31,772 nucleotides of DNA from the NCBI GenBank assembly GCA_020650975.1, contig JAIPMN010005512.1, forward strand, positions 1-31,772. The letters run 5' to 3'. The DNA comes from Apostichopus californicus (Eukaryota > Echinodermata > Holothuroidea > Aspidochirotida > Stichopodidae). Positions within the stretch are counted from its first letter, which is position 1, and every line of letters begins with the position of its first letter. Below the pieces are notes generated by a model that was not told where the DNA came from, searched no databases, and saw nothing but the letters and a program-made list of their open reading frames with translations. Position numbers and translations under genes: made by a program. Shown here piece after piece: positions 22,025 to 31,772 of this stretch.

Positions 22025-22435
22025 CATCAGCTCTTCCGGGAATTAATAATGCACGCATTCCATCGTGATACCATGTGAGAATAGCACAAGCATGCCTCCA
22101 TTGGTACAAAAAATGAACAGGTTAAGAGTTCGTAAGATCGTAGTACAAAAGCTGTATAAGGAAGTGTTCAAAAGTTGGACAAAATAGCGGCTAATACATT
22201 TGATATCTTTTTCTATACCGCACGCTTCCATCAGCTGTACCAGAAATTAATGACGCGTTAGACAGTGATACTATGTAGGAATAGGACAAGCATGCCTTCA
22301 GTAGTACAACAAATGCAAATAAATTGATCGTAGTACAAAAAAGCTGAATCATGAAGCGTTACTTCAGTCGATAAAGATAGTGGACTAAACATATGACATA
22401 TTATGTATTTGTGCCATAACATTTTGGAAGGTTAG
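22025..22435 (+). repeat. Two tandem X modules, period about 204 bp
   Basis: catcagct at 22025 and 22229 starts two diverged units. Each then reads gaattaat or aaattaat, a gcacgc- or acgcg-like string, gtgatac.atgt, aatag.acaagcatgcct, and gatcgtagtacaaaa.agctg. Further copies of the same module lie at 20490-20560 and 30870-31020. Confidence 0.7.
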
Positions 22436-22479
22436 GGTCTTCCTGATAAAAGAAAATGAGTATTAAATGACTCATGGAA

Positions 22480-22783
22480 TTAATCTGGACCTAAACGTTT
22501 AAACGTCATAAACATTACTTAACTCTTAACATAGTTGTTACAATCAGGCCTTCGAATTGGTGAAACCGTGATTTAATAAATAACTGTCCCACACAAATCA
22601 TTATTAACAGCACAGATGTGTAACATGCCATTTTCCTCGAGGGCCCGTCGGGATAAAGCTGTATAACACAAATTCGGTGTGTATAATATAACGGTCGCTT
22701 GAGTTTATGGTAATTCAAATGGATTCGTGGATCGGTGTAATACAACATTTCCGAGGAGATACACCCACGTATACCTTTTGTCA
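22480..22783 (+). repeat. W module, copy 1
   Basis: Starts aattaatctg, then ctaaacgtttaaacg (an overlapping palindrome), and ends in the cagatgtg...ctcctcgag-like stretch and gtataacaca. Matches 31605-31772 and, for its right part, 30021-30180. The minus-strand frame at 22515-22808 spans it but is not preserved in the other copies. Confidence 0.7.
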
Positions 22784-24390
22784 TGTTTATATCTTGCACA
22801 GGATACAATCATTTATTTAAATAACCTTAAACCCCTTTGTCATTTGTCAAATTAGGCTGCAGTGCGATGCAAAAAAAACTTTCCTCACTTCAGTAAGGTA
22901 ACATTATTTCTAGATGGAAAAACCACACAACAATACTCCGGAAAATTCATAAAGAGTCAAAACACGTAACCTAGAAGAGGTCAATTTAACATATGCATCG
23001 AGGAGCAACTAGCTATATTGAGCATGAACATTCCCACGTTTTCAAAACGGATAGCTTTCCCGATTACGTTTTCGTTACTCATTTCAATGGTAGATGAACG
23101 ACCATCAAAAGGCTCACTTTACACTTTCCGGAATGTTTGTGTTGGTTACAAATGAACTGCTACCTAAATTACTGCAAACTGCTATAATGGTTGAGTATCT
23201 CTCTTTAGCTTAAGCCAAGTTTCTTAACAATATATTGCAATCAAACGTCATAGAACTGTTTAGCTTACCTTACCTATGCTATCATATGCCAGATACAGTC
23301 ATCTGATGTGAATAATCAGGTGTTTCTATAATATATTAACAAATAAAAGAACGTGGTTGCGTTAATGAAGGAGAAAAAATCAAGATTTCTATATAAATAT
23401 ATATATTTCACGTTTTCTTTCAAACTTAAAGAAGAAGTGAAATAGTAAGTACAAATTACGGGTCATTGTCAATAGAGTCTGCAGTTTTACATTAAATACA
23501 GAAATATCTAATTATTTTTGAGATGATCAACTTTTAGTATTATTAGGCTATCTATTACTGCTATAGGATTCTAATGTCTTGATTTCAGTACAAACTTTGT
23601 CAGAACAAGATTGTTTTTTTTTTATTTATTTCTGGTAAACTACTTTGTGTCACATGATAAATAACAATGAACTGTAATAGCAATAAACTTATTACGTATA
23701 GTCCATGAATTATTTCAGTAACACCGTCGTGACCGATACATTGTAGACCATATCTTGGTATATGTTACCACGTATTTGGTAAAATAGATATTGTTATTTG
23801 CTAGGATATAGTAAGTAGATATTTAACCTTACATTAATATTGAAACATTTGTTTTAAATAATATTAAATCTCCTAGTTAGAGGAGTGCTGCATATTGAAC
23901 GAGATACTACCATGGTTCTGAGCCTACTCCTTCCCCTCACTCTCATCACAACACCATCTTGATGACACAATAGTACTAAATCTCCCCTAATTGACACGAA
24001 TGAGCGTTTTTTTCGAACTTTTCCAAGACGGAATTGTTTGATGATAAAGGCAAGCCCTAAACCACTACGCAAACTGTATATTTAAATCAGTGTTACACTG
24101 CGACATAATTGTATGGAAAGAATTGCGGACACCACTTACTTTTACATAAATTTAGGTTCGTACCTTAATTGGAGTAAAACGTATCACCATAAATGTCTTG
24201 ACAAATACAAAACCGGACCATCTTAATAAATGGTGAGGACTTTACATCATTCCACATATTTGGTGTATTAAACAGAACAAGAATAGCTGTTTACCATTCA
24301 ACATATGCGTTAGTGTTACTCAAATCTACCAATAAAAGTACTGTCGTGTTGGCTATATCAGTTCTATTAATACCTTCTAGTGTAAAGCAA
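22784..24390 (+). repeat. V-family block, copy 2
   Basis: Colinear with 28228-29740. Shared landmarks are tgtttat near the start, an accttaa..cctttg.cat string, attgagcatgaa, tttccg..atgt.tgt, acctaaa.tac, caatatatt, caacaccgtcgtg, and gacggaatt...aaagcc. It runs into the beta and alpha modules of U-E at 24285. No gene is visible; the minus-strand frame at 23854-24072 is not conserved at 29240-29400. Confidence 0.7.
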
Positions 24391-26010
24391 ATATGAACTT
24401 TCATACCTTCCATAATTTAGGTAGACAGTATATTAGGTCAACTCACAGCGCATCGGCGCCATTTTATATTGATATTGCACTCTTTATCAGAAAGACACGG
24501 AATTTTATAACTTCTCCAGTGCTTCTACTATATATTACACTAAATAGTCTTATTTGTACGGTGTGTACGGTTTATCTTTGCTATGTTTTCAAAACAGCAT
24601 GGCAAACAATCGCTGTCTAAAATGATTGCATACCGCTTTATATATTTCAACCAGTTAGGGGTAACAACGTCTAATATGGAATTCGTTAACTATTCTTACA
24701 CACAATTACGCAATGAAGTTACTATAGCTTTAAGTTCTGTATAATATTGAAGCTGCAGGCAAATGTATTATTGCTCTATTTATACTTCGAGGCAAATTAA
24801 TCTATGGACATAGTTTTATTTAGGAATAGTTCTAACTTATCGAGAAGCAAAGTCATGCATGTCACACATACTTATACAATTAATTAAAGTTAATATTTAA
24901 CACGGATATTTCATTCATGTAAGACAAACCTTGACTTCATTGAACATGTTATAATAATCAAGCACATTGTATCAGTTAGAAATGACAACGGACGTTACCC
25001 TCAATAGGTTAAGACTAAAGTAGTTGAACATGAAATGAAATTGACAGTTTATTATTGGCATATTACATTAGTGCTTTGAAAGCTAATTGATCATATATAT
25101 TTTTAGATTCCGAGAAACATGTAAGATTAACAAAGAGACAACACGCAAGTTGACTGCGAAATAAAAATAAAGAGAAGCCGAAAACAATATCTTAACCGTT
25201 AGATTGAGGCCCTTGTTTGATGCATTGTGTAAGAAACATTGCCTAGCTACTAAGTAAACAGGAACTGAGAGATAACTTCAAAGCATTACTTTACTAAATA
25301 GTCCAAATAAGAAACAAAAACACAAAAATGAATGTACTGGGGGTTTAGCTACAACTCTACTAAGAACAGAAATGTTTCTTCTCTAATTAATAAATTATCC
25401 GTAAATGAAAACGGGAAAGATCATATCGAATCATAATTGTAAGAAGTCATATAACCGTCTAGATAATTGCTCAGTTATAATGGTTCTTATTCGATGTGAC
25501 ATGGTTAGGCTTCCCGATACTCTTTCCTAAATAAATCAACAGACCAGAAGCGTCCGAAAAAAATACAGAAAAAGTGTCCTCAACACATAGACAACATTTT
25601 GAGCTAGATCCACTTTTCTCAAGATCAATACATTAATTGATATTGTAGTTGGCGTTAGATATTCCATAGCACTACGCAAGACATTTCATTTACTACCGTC
25701 ATCAGGTAAATCTAGGTCGATGTTATTAATAAACCTTTTGCGCAATGAGTTTTGTTTCATCCTCTAAGCATCGTAATATGTTTCCATTTCAGTGATGTAT
25801 GGTCGCATACAAAAAATTTGCCAGTACAGTGACATCTTAGCAGTCGGCACAAATACAGCCGTATTGTTCTTTAAAGGTGATGACGTCACGAACCCATGTA
25901 CATGATACTTAATGAAAAAAATATGGCGTAGGTTAGACAATTTCATGTAAGATAACCGTAGCAAGACCCTACATGATAAATGTGCATGTGAATCCTACAC
26001 CCGATATGGG
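24285..26010 (+). repeat. U-family block, copy E (internally shortened)
   Basis: Beta at 24285 and alpha at 24385 (ending cggcgccattttatattgat) are followed by accagttag...acaacgtctaatatggaattcgtt (compare 5290-5340). The sequence then jumps to the aatattgaagctgcaggcaaatgta segment (compare 7425-7445), so about 2 kb of the unit is absent. Positions 25266-25410 match the start of copy A, and 25845-26008 (acagccgtattgttct, gatgacgtcacgaa) match 7680-7830 and 15170-15320. It ends where the Penelope-like segment begins. Confidence 0.7.
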
Positions 26011-26240
26011 ATCGATGTTGGTTTCTTTCTTTCTTCTATCCATCCCTTGTCTACTAATCCCCTTACATCTATATCTTTGTGTTCACCATGCTCATTAACC
26101 TGTCTGTATTCTATACGTGTTTTTGTCCCTTCTGTTACTATTACTTGTCATTTAGCCTTTGAAGAAGATCCTGCTAGGATCGAAACGTCAGGCCAATTTA
26201 CTTTTACACAATTATACTTTAACGAAGAAATATTACGCTC
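26011..26240 (+). mobile_element. Possible Penelope-like element fragment
   Basis: Similarity to U copy A ends after ctacacccgatatggg (26008). A pyrimidine-rich stretch follows, then an atttagcctttgaagaagatc hairpin ending cgaaacgtcaggccaa. Compact hairpins of this type ending in cgaaacgtc are, from general knowledge, common near the ends of Penelope-like retroelements in animals, whose terminal repeats can encode hammerhead ribozymes. No reverse transcriptase or GIY-YIG coding sequence is present, and the right edge is undefined. The 126-codon frame at 26047-26427 crosses it and is unlikely to be a gene. Confidence 0.4.
26155..26193 (+). ncRNA. Degenerate hammerhead-ribozyme-like fold
   Basis: Order of parts: GCCT (26155-26158, stem I), TTGAAGAA, GATCC-tgcta-GGATC (26167-26181, stem II with 5-base loop), GAAAC then GTC (26182-26189), AGGC (26190-26193, stem I return). 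This is the type I hammerhead layout: stem I, CUGANGA-like box, stem II, GAAA, minimal stem III, NUH cleavage triplet, stem I. The box reads TTGAAGA, so the C that pairs with G in the core is T, an extra A precedes stem II, and stem III has no loop. It is therefore probably inactive, or it is a coincidental family hairpin. Confidence 0.35.
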
Positions 26241-28227
26241 TTTTCATATTTACTATTTTTACTATATTTTATGCTTGAAAAAGTTTCATGGAAATATCAA
26301 TGTTACAATTATGGTTATTTTGCGGACTAGACACGAAGTGTGCTTTAACACTGCCGGCTATAGTATTACGTATGAAGGGTTTGAAAACAATACCACGCAG
26401 ACATGTATACATATAGTATTGGTGTAAACACTGCGCGGCTTGTTGCATATTCATTTTTATCATAAACATTTAAAGTTGCAAGATAAAATACGTTATTTGC
26501 TGGTAATGTCAAACTGTGATATCAAAGCTTATAATTTAAGTTGTATATTAAACCCAACCTTACTTTTGTCAAGCAAACGAGTAACGTAGCAGACAGACGC
26601 ATTCGATCCAATTGGAAGATTTTATGCAGGTTATAAGTTGTATACGTCATCAGGAATTGCATTAAGTATGTACGACTTATAATAATTCCAAGCAAGTGGT
26701 TTTGCTTGCTCACCTATCAAAAAAGAATTAATGATTTGTTTAAACTGCTCCAAGACTTCTAATGAAAGAAAATACTGTTACATGTGATCTCTCATCGGAT
26801 ACATCGACATTCAAAATGCTTAAGCAAATTCATACCTATCAAATTTGGCCAGTTAGTGTTTTAATTTAGTACCCTGTCGTATGATGATATGTTGTTCATA
26901 CTTGTTCAAATAGGAGTTGCTATTTGAGACTGCGATTGCAGGATTCCACAAGGGAAAAAATCCTTTATTTCGGTCATTAAAAGCCTCCTTAGCTTATAAC
27001 GACCAAAGGTATAAATCTTATTGGATTTTTTTGTTTACGACGCTCCCTGACTGTTTTGTTGACATAATGTAAGGTTCATACCGTTCATGTGGAAATTATC
27101 ATGTTTATAAAAGGATAACAAATACAAAAGGGAGCCATGAAATCAACTCACGAAGACTAGTTTTTAGTGATTTTAAAATTGTATCATTGTTCCTTTCCAT
27201 TAAAATAATATCAAACATACATTTTCCTTCTCTCTTTTTTTCTTCAAAACAAAACGTTACAACTTTCTAGCTTTGTGACAAAAAACATCCGCTAAGAAGG
27301 AGCATGAGGCAAATGAAAATGAGATGGAGCAAAGGAAAGGACACCTTTACACCATGTCTTATATTTTGCACTCAAACAAAAGGGATAAACTGCTCAGATA
27401 TAGTGCCAAAGGCCTTAAACAAATTTCTCAAACAGAAGCTTAGTTGTGCCTTTAAAGCGTTGCTGCTCGTGTTTGCCTTTGCTGTTTGCATCTATACATT
27501 TACCTATTGTCTGTTAAAATCAGATGGCTGACGGGATTGGAAATGATGTCACAGCAATTGTTAGTTTTCATGTCTTGTTGCTTCAGTTTTATGGCCAAAG
27601 TTATTTTCAGAATCATTAGATTTTGCCTATTAGTTTTGATTATTTGAAGAAGAAAATATATTGTAATGAAAACATACGAATTAGCACATACAAAACATTC
27701 CCTATGTAGTTAAATTCTCTATGAGTATGTAGTCAGTTTCATTTAAAGTGTCGATAGAGTATGCGTAAACTTGAAAGTTATAGTTGCAGTTCAGGTTTTA
27801 TTGGCCCTAGAACATCGGAGGGAGTCCGACGAGATTTCAATGTAACAACAATGTCGCATTATAAACCGCCGCATAACCGCCATATAATCAGTATTGCATG
27901 ATAGTTATTAATTAATCCATACCCATAATCCAGCACAGAACAGTTTGCCTAATATATGGTATCTGATTTTAAGAATGTAGAGACAATAATTTCATGACAC
28001 GAGTATATGAATTTGTGTCATTCCGAGGTCCGTTCTATCTCATGAAAGACCTTGCTCCGAGCTACGATTACAGTCCTTGCAAGGCATTTTTGACATCTCT
28101 CTTAAATTATAGGACATCGATTTTTTGGGCGCTTTATTCAAACACGCCCACTCCACTTAAATTCACTTATTCTTTACCTGAATGTTAAAATGTCACAAAA
28201 AAATGTCACAAAATCCAAACAAGTGTT
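26241..28227. other. Unique interval
   Basis: No homology to the duplicated blocks is visible. It contains one short membrane-protein-like frame (27304-27531), described separately. The frame at 27994-28188 has no domain I recognise. I see no terminal repeats or tandem arrays. Confidence 0.45.
27304..27531 (+). CDS. Short ORF with one predicted membrane segment, unrecognised
   Basis: The frame opens at ATGAGGCAAATG with further in-frame ATGs a few codons on. It encodes a basic N-terminal part, a middle with three cysteines, and a hydrophobic segment at residues 52-70 (ALLLVFAFAVCIYTFTYC) followed by LLKSDG and TGA. A basic tail with one hydrophobic helix could be a type II membrane anchor, as in Golgi transferases, but nothing catalytic follows and no convincing donor site is seen. 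It is more G+C-rich than its flanks. It may be a real first exon, a gene relic or chance. Confidence 0.2.
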   Translation: MRQMKMRWSKGKDTFTPCLIFCTQTKGINCSDIVPKALNKFLKQKLSCAFKALLLVFAFAVCIYTFTYCLLKSDG

Positions 28228-29765
28228 TATTAAAATATCATGTTTATACCTCATAGTTTTCCTACCTTAACACCTTTGCCATGATATGCATGTTTGGAAG
28301 AATGTAAGATTAGTCAGCAGTTTGATAAAAAATCGTAATCGGTTATAAAGTTAATGTAACGTATGTATCGCAGAACAACTACGAATATTGAGCATGAAGG
28401 AGTATATCAGGAAAGGTTTCAAGCCCACTGAAACATAGATAAAAAGCTTCAACTAACATATCATACTCACCATTTCAAACCTGATAGATTATGCGATGAA
28501 ATTCAGTAGCATTGCTTATTTCAGTTATAAATGAGTGAACATCAAGATAGCATTTGACAGCTTACTGACTACTTTCCGCGATGTCTGTACTGGTTCAAAA
28601 AAACCTGTTACCTAAAGTACTACAAAGTGCAGTAATACGTATCTATTTACTTAACGCCGGGTTTCACTGCAATATATTACGGCCAAAAATCAGAGCAATG
28701 TTACTTTACCTTACAGCGTGCTACCATATGTTAGATCTAGGCAGTTCATGGGAGAATCAGGTGTATAGTCGAACTACATGTGTTCTCTAAATTCTTCAAT
28801 ATTTTATAATAGTGAAAGAGTAAGTACAAATTTCGGGACATGGGTGAATAGAGTCTACAGTGTTTCCCTTATGTACAAAAATGATAAGTATTTTCCGTCA
28901 AGATGATCAGATATTAGCATCACTAGGGTATTGGCTATAGGATTCTGATATCTTGAATTTCAGTACAACTTGGTTGGTTCTTTTACAATTACAGCACCCT
29001 TCACATTACTGGCCATATTGATTTTTGCTAAAATACTTTGTGTCACATGGTAAACAACATATAACTGTAACAACAATACTCATTATGTATTATCCATGCA
29101 CGATCTCAGCAACACCGTCGTGCCTGAGACATAAAAGACCATACCACGTAATTGGTAAATAGCTATTGCACTATACTAGGGGATGCTAGGTAGTTATTTG
29201 ACCTTATATTAATAATGAAACGTTTGTTAAATATAATTAAATCTCCTCTTCACAGGAATACTAGACATTGAAAAAAAAACCTACCAATCTTTTAACATCA
29301 CCCTTCTTTTCACTCTTTTCACATCACCATCTTACCATATTAGTAGTTAATCTCTTCTGATTGACACGAATGTTCATTAGTTCGAATTTTAGTATTTTTT
29401 TCCAGACGGAATTAGATTATAATAAAGCCAGCCAGGCCCTACACTACCAGGTATTTTTTATTCAAATCAGTGTTACACTGTGGCATAGTGTTATGCAAAG
29501 AATGCGGAAAATTCGGTATCTGTCCATAAATGAAGGTTCGTACCTTTATTGTGAAACGTATCACCCCTAAAGTTCAAACAAATACAAAGCTGGGCCATCA
29601 TATTAAATTTGGAGTACTCTACAACATAACGCATATTTGGGTACATTTAAACATGAGAAGAATGGCTATTTATCGTCCAAGAAATGCGTTAGCATTACAC
29701 AGATTCATCAACATCAAATATCTACACCAGCGTTTATTTAATATCATGTTTCTCAAACAAATTTG
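28228..29765 (+). repeat. V-family block, copy 3
   Basis: Colinear with 22784-24390: tgtttatacc, accttaacacctttg, attgagcatgaa (28389), tttccgcgatgtctg (28573), tacctaaagtac, caatatatta, caacaccgtcgtgcc (29110), ccagacggaatta and aataaagcc (29402-29425), and a beta-like end near 29650-29740. It differs from copy 2 by many small length changes. The frames at 28581-28790 and 29361-29766 are not preserved in copy 2. Confidence 0.7.
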
Positions 29766-30020
29766 ATTAGCTTTATATGTACTATAGTGCCTCGCGTACG
29801 GCGATATACGAAAAGTCTAGACGAAATATAATTGGAGTCCAACTGAGGGTGCCTCTCCGTTTACTACATTCAGTATCATCCGCCCGCTTCCAATCACCGT
29901 TCTTCCCTCTCTGACTTCTTTCATTATCATTTAAACAACACCTACCAAAAAAATTTGAAGGTGAAAGCGAGAGTTGCATACCATGGAAGAGTTACATACC
30001 ATGGATGACTGTTGATACAA
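29766..30020. other. Unmatched interval with a short tandem duplication
   Basis: This interrupts the order between V copy 3 and W copy 2. It contains a near-perfect tandem pair, gagttgcataccatgga (29971-29987) and gagttacataccatgga (29989-30005), with a period of 18. No gene is recognised; the minus-strand frame at 29782-29979 has no visible domain. Confidence 0.45.
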
Positions 30021-30180
30021 CCTGTAACACAGACCTGCCTCACCCAACTCATTCTTAACAGCTCAGATGTGCAGCACGTTGTTCTCCTTAGGGGCCCCTG
30101 GTGATATTGTAGTATATTGTACGTCCATCGTGTATAATTAAATGCTCGGTAGGGTTGATGGCAATTCCTAATTTATTTCT
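30021..30180 (+). repeat. W module, copy 2
   Basis: Matches 22590-22735 and 31710-31772: ttaacagctcagatgtg, a ctcctt-aggggcccc stretch, gtgtataat, then a ggcaattc string. Its left part (the aaacgtttaaac palindrome) is missing. Confidence 0.65.
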
Positions 30181-30469
30181 TAGAACGATGGAATGCGATT
30201 TTTGCTTTCTGCGAGATTAAAGAAAACATAGACTCATTTCAAAAGTAAAAATAAAATACAAGAACAACGTTAGAAACTAATACATGACCAATTTTATATA
30301 TCCCTATAAAATAGAAACATTCGGAATGATTTTTATGTTTGGTTTTAACACAGTTGTTGTGCAACCTTTACGTCTATATTTCACATAGTACGCATACAAT
30401 TTGATAGTTAACATACTAACTAACACAAACAAACAAAAGGTTCTACACTAACGTTTACTTGAATGACAT
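30181..30469. other. Non-coding A+T-rich interval
   Basis: Apart from an acacagttgttgtgcaacc module at 30349-30367 that recalls 21705-21725, nothing recognisable is seen. Confidence 0.4.
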
Positions 30470-31078
30470 GTTTATATCGTACAAAGGAGACAGAATGTAT
30501 TTATCTTATTTATAAACACTTTTGTCAACTATGCAGGTTTGTTAACATATCACATTATGCTGCTTATCGTGAACAATTTCCCCCGGGCCAGTATGTTAAC
30601 TGGTAACAGTGTTCCTAACATGGAAAACCATGATACAATACCCTGGCATATTCACAATTCCAAAAGAACTGTTACCTAAAAACTACATCGATGGTTGAGT
30701 GTCTTTAATTAGTTAAAGCAGGGTTTCACTTAAATATATTGCGACAAACTATCAGAGCAATGATTAGTTTACATTACGGCATGTTACCACAAGTCAGATC
30801 CAGACAATCGACTGGGGGTAGATCTTGAGATGATGTATTGATGACTTGATTATAGTCTGCGTCATTTCGAGACCCAGGGATTAATACCACGCACGTTACC
30901 GTGTTATGCCATGTATAAATAGCACAATCACTCCTCCTGTGATATAACAAATGGAGAGAGAAAGAGTTCATTCGATAGTGGTACAACAGCTAAATAACAA
31001 ATCGTTACTTCAATCGAACAAGATAGCAGACTAAAAAATATGACTTAAATTATATTCAGCTAAAGGTTAAGGATGCTT
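30470..31078 (+). repeat. V-family block, copy 4, leading into an X module
   Basis: tgtttatatcgtacaaagga matches 22784-22803. actgttacctaaaaactac and atggttgagtgtct match 23160-23200, and atattgcgacaaactatcagagcaatg matches 28672-28700. From 30822 it enters the X module shared with 20441 and 22025 and continues to ggttaagg (31066-31072, compare ggttaggg near 22431). Confidence 0.65.
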
Positions 31079-31565
31079 TTTCGACTGTCCATCGCTACCG
31101 ATGATGACTGTTGAGTGCAACAGGCAATCAAACCTCAGTTGCTCCCAACGCCTCGCACTGTAGAAAAAAACTGCTGTCGTGCCCCCACCAGTTTACCTCT
31201 CTGGACCCTGGCAGTCTGATCTAGAGGTACACAGGATGTGAAACAGACTAGGGAACGACAGAGTTGCCCCACAGTTGCCGCTCACTGGTCAATGCTGCCA
31301 TCTGTTGACCATAATGTTGGTTCCTCCACATGCCAGCTGACTGATTACCACCATTGACCAGGTTGGTTAATCTGCTGGTATCTGCATCCTACGACCTGCT
31401 GCCATCGTATTAACCGTAACCCTGGCACGGGACCTTTACCATGTGCTACCAGCCGGGTCAGCTAGACCTGGAGCTACGCAAGGCATGGACGCCAAACCCT
31501 GAGGCATTAAGCTCGAGTCAAGCAGAGAATGCCTGCATACCTGTGCTTGCTAACCTAGGATGCTT
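31071..31565. mobile_element. GC-rich insertion of about 0.48 kb, class unknown
   Basis: The paralogue runs continuously from ggttaggg (about 22431) to aattaatctg (22481). Here about half a kilobase of markedly GC-rich DNA intervenes. GGATGCTT occurs at 31071-31078 and again at 31558-31565, a candidate 8-bp target duplication around 31079-31557. No terminal inverted repeats are evident, and I could not recognise Pol III boxes or coding domains. The right end also contains a 17-base tandem (tgcttgctaacctag, then tgcttactaacctag), so the duplication could partly reflect that repeat. Confidence 0.5.
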
Positions 31566-31604
31566 ACTAACCTAGTAATAAAACATCAGTGTTAGTTCTT
31601 TTTA

Positions 31605-31772
31605 TAGACTTAATCTGTTCTTAAACGTTTAAACATTCAAAATATGATCTCTTACACCATATATTCGGTACAATCATACTTTCGGTTTCTGAAACTGTGA
31701 ATGAATAAATTATCAGATGTGCAGCACGTCGTTTCTCCTCGAGTGCTCGTGTGAACATGGATGTATAACACA
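31605..31772 (+). repeat. W module, copy 3 (cut by window end)
   Basis: acttaatctg, cttaaacgtttaaac, a cggtttctgaaactgtgaa stretch, cagatgtgcagcacg and atgtataacaca follow the order of 22480-22670. The window ends inside it. Confidence 0.7.

Noticed and set aside
26047..26427. A 126-codon plus-strand frame.
   Set aside because: It crosses the pyrimidine-rich segment and hairpin of the probable Penelope-like fragment, starts without context and has no domain I recognise.
1..31772. CRISPR array, bacterial operons, tRNA or rRNA genes.
   Set aside because: There are no regularly spaced short repeats, no ribosome-binding context and no dense coding. I saw no convincing tRNA cloverleaf by eye; a tRNA covariance search was not possible here.

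Overview
The window looks like non-coding DNA from a draft animal genome, probably a marine invertebrate. It is very A+T-rich, I find no complete protein-coding gene, and it holds a Rex1-type LINE relic, a long-TIR DNA transposon, a possible Penelope-like fragment with a hammerhead-like fold, and a 10-N assembly gap. The species cannot be fixed from the sequence. Homologies below come from reading the window against itself by eye, so block edges are good to tens of bases and no identities were computed.

The main structure is a mosaic of old direct duplications on one strand. Family U: copy A is 1-2969 (cut by the window start), copy B 5180-9810, copy C 11571-18300, and a shortened copy E 24285-26010. 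C is the most complete. B has lost about 1.1 kb plus a smaller piece that A and C keep, and has gained about 0.3 kb. Family V/W/X fills 20441-24390 and 28228-31772 with at least four V blocks, three W blocks and four X blocks. U and V share smaller modules: 'beta' (near ...taccattcaatatg...), 'alpha' (...gcaaacatgaactttgg... followed by ...gcgccatttta...) and 'gamma' (...ttgaccaatcag...). They therefore look like branches of one ancestral array, not unrelated repeats.

Layout: 1-2969 U-A; 2970-5180 mostly unique, with a TA microsatellite inside a C-rich/G-rich fold-back; 5180-9810 U-B; 9811-11570 unique; 11571-18300 U-C, interrupted by a 5'-truncated minus-strand LINE (12284-13541) and holding the N gap; 18301-19640 a beta/alpha copy split by a nested insertion (a 782-bp long-TIR element inside a roughly 360-bp GC-rich element, each with its own target-site duplication); 19641-20440 unique, with a possible exon on the minus strand; 20441-24390 V/W/X; 24285-26010 U-E; 26011-26240 a Penelope-like fragment; 26241-28227 unique with one short membrane-protein-like ORF; 28228-31772 V/W/X again, with a 0.48-kb GC-rich insertion near the end.

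There is no operon-like logic here. The duplicated copies act as empty-site controls: where one copy lacks an insertion or deletion its paralogue carries, ends, target duplications and relative ages can be read directly. Most open frames in the window are chance frames. The conserved ones I checked between copies change like neutral DNA.
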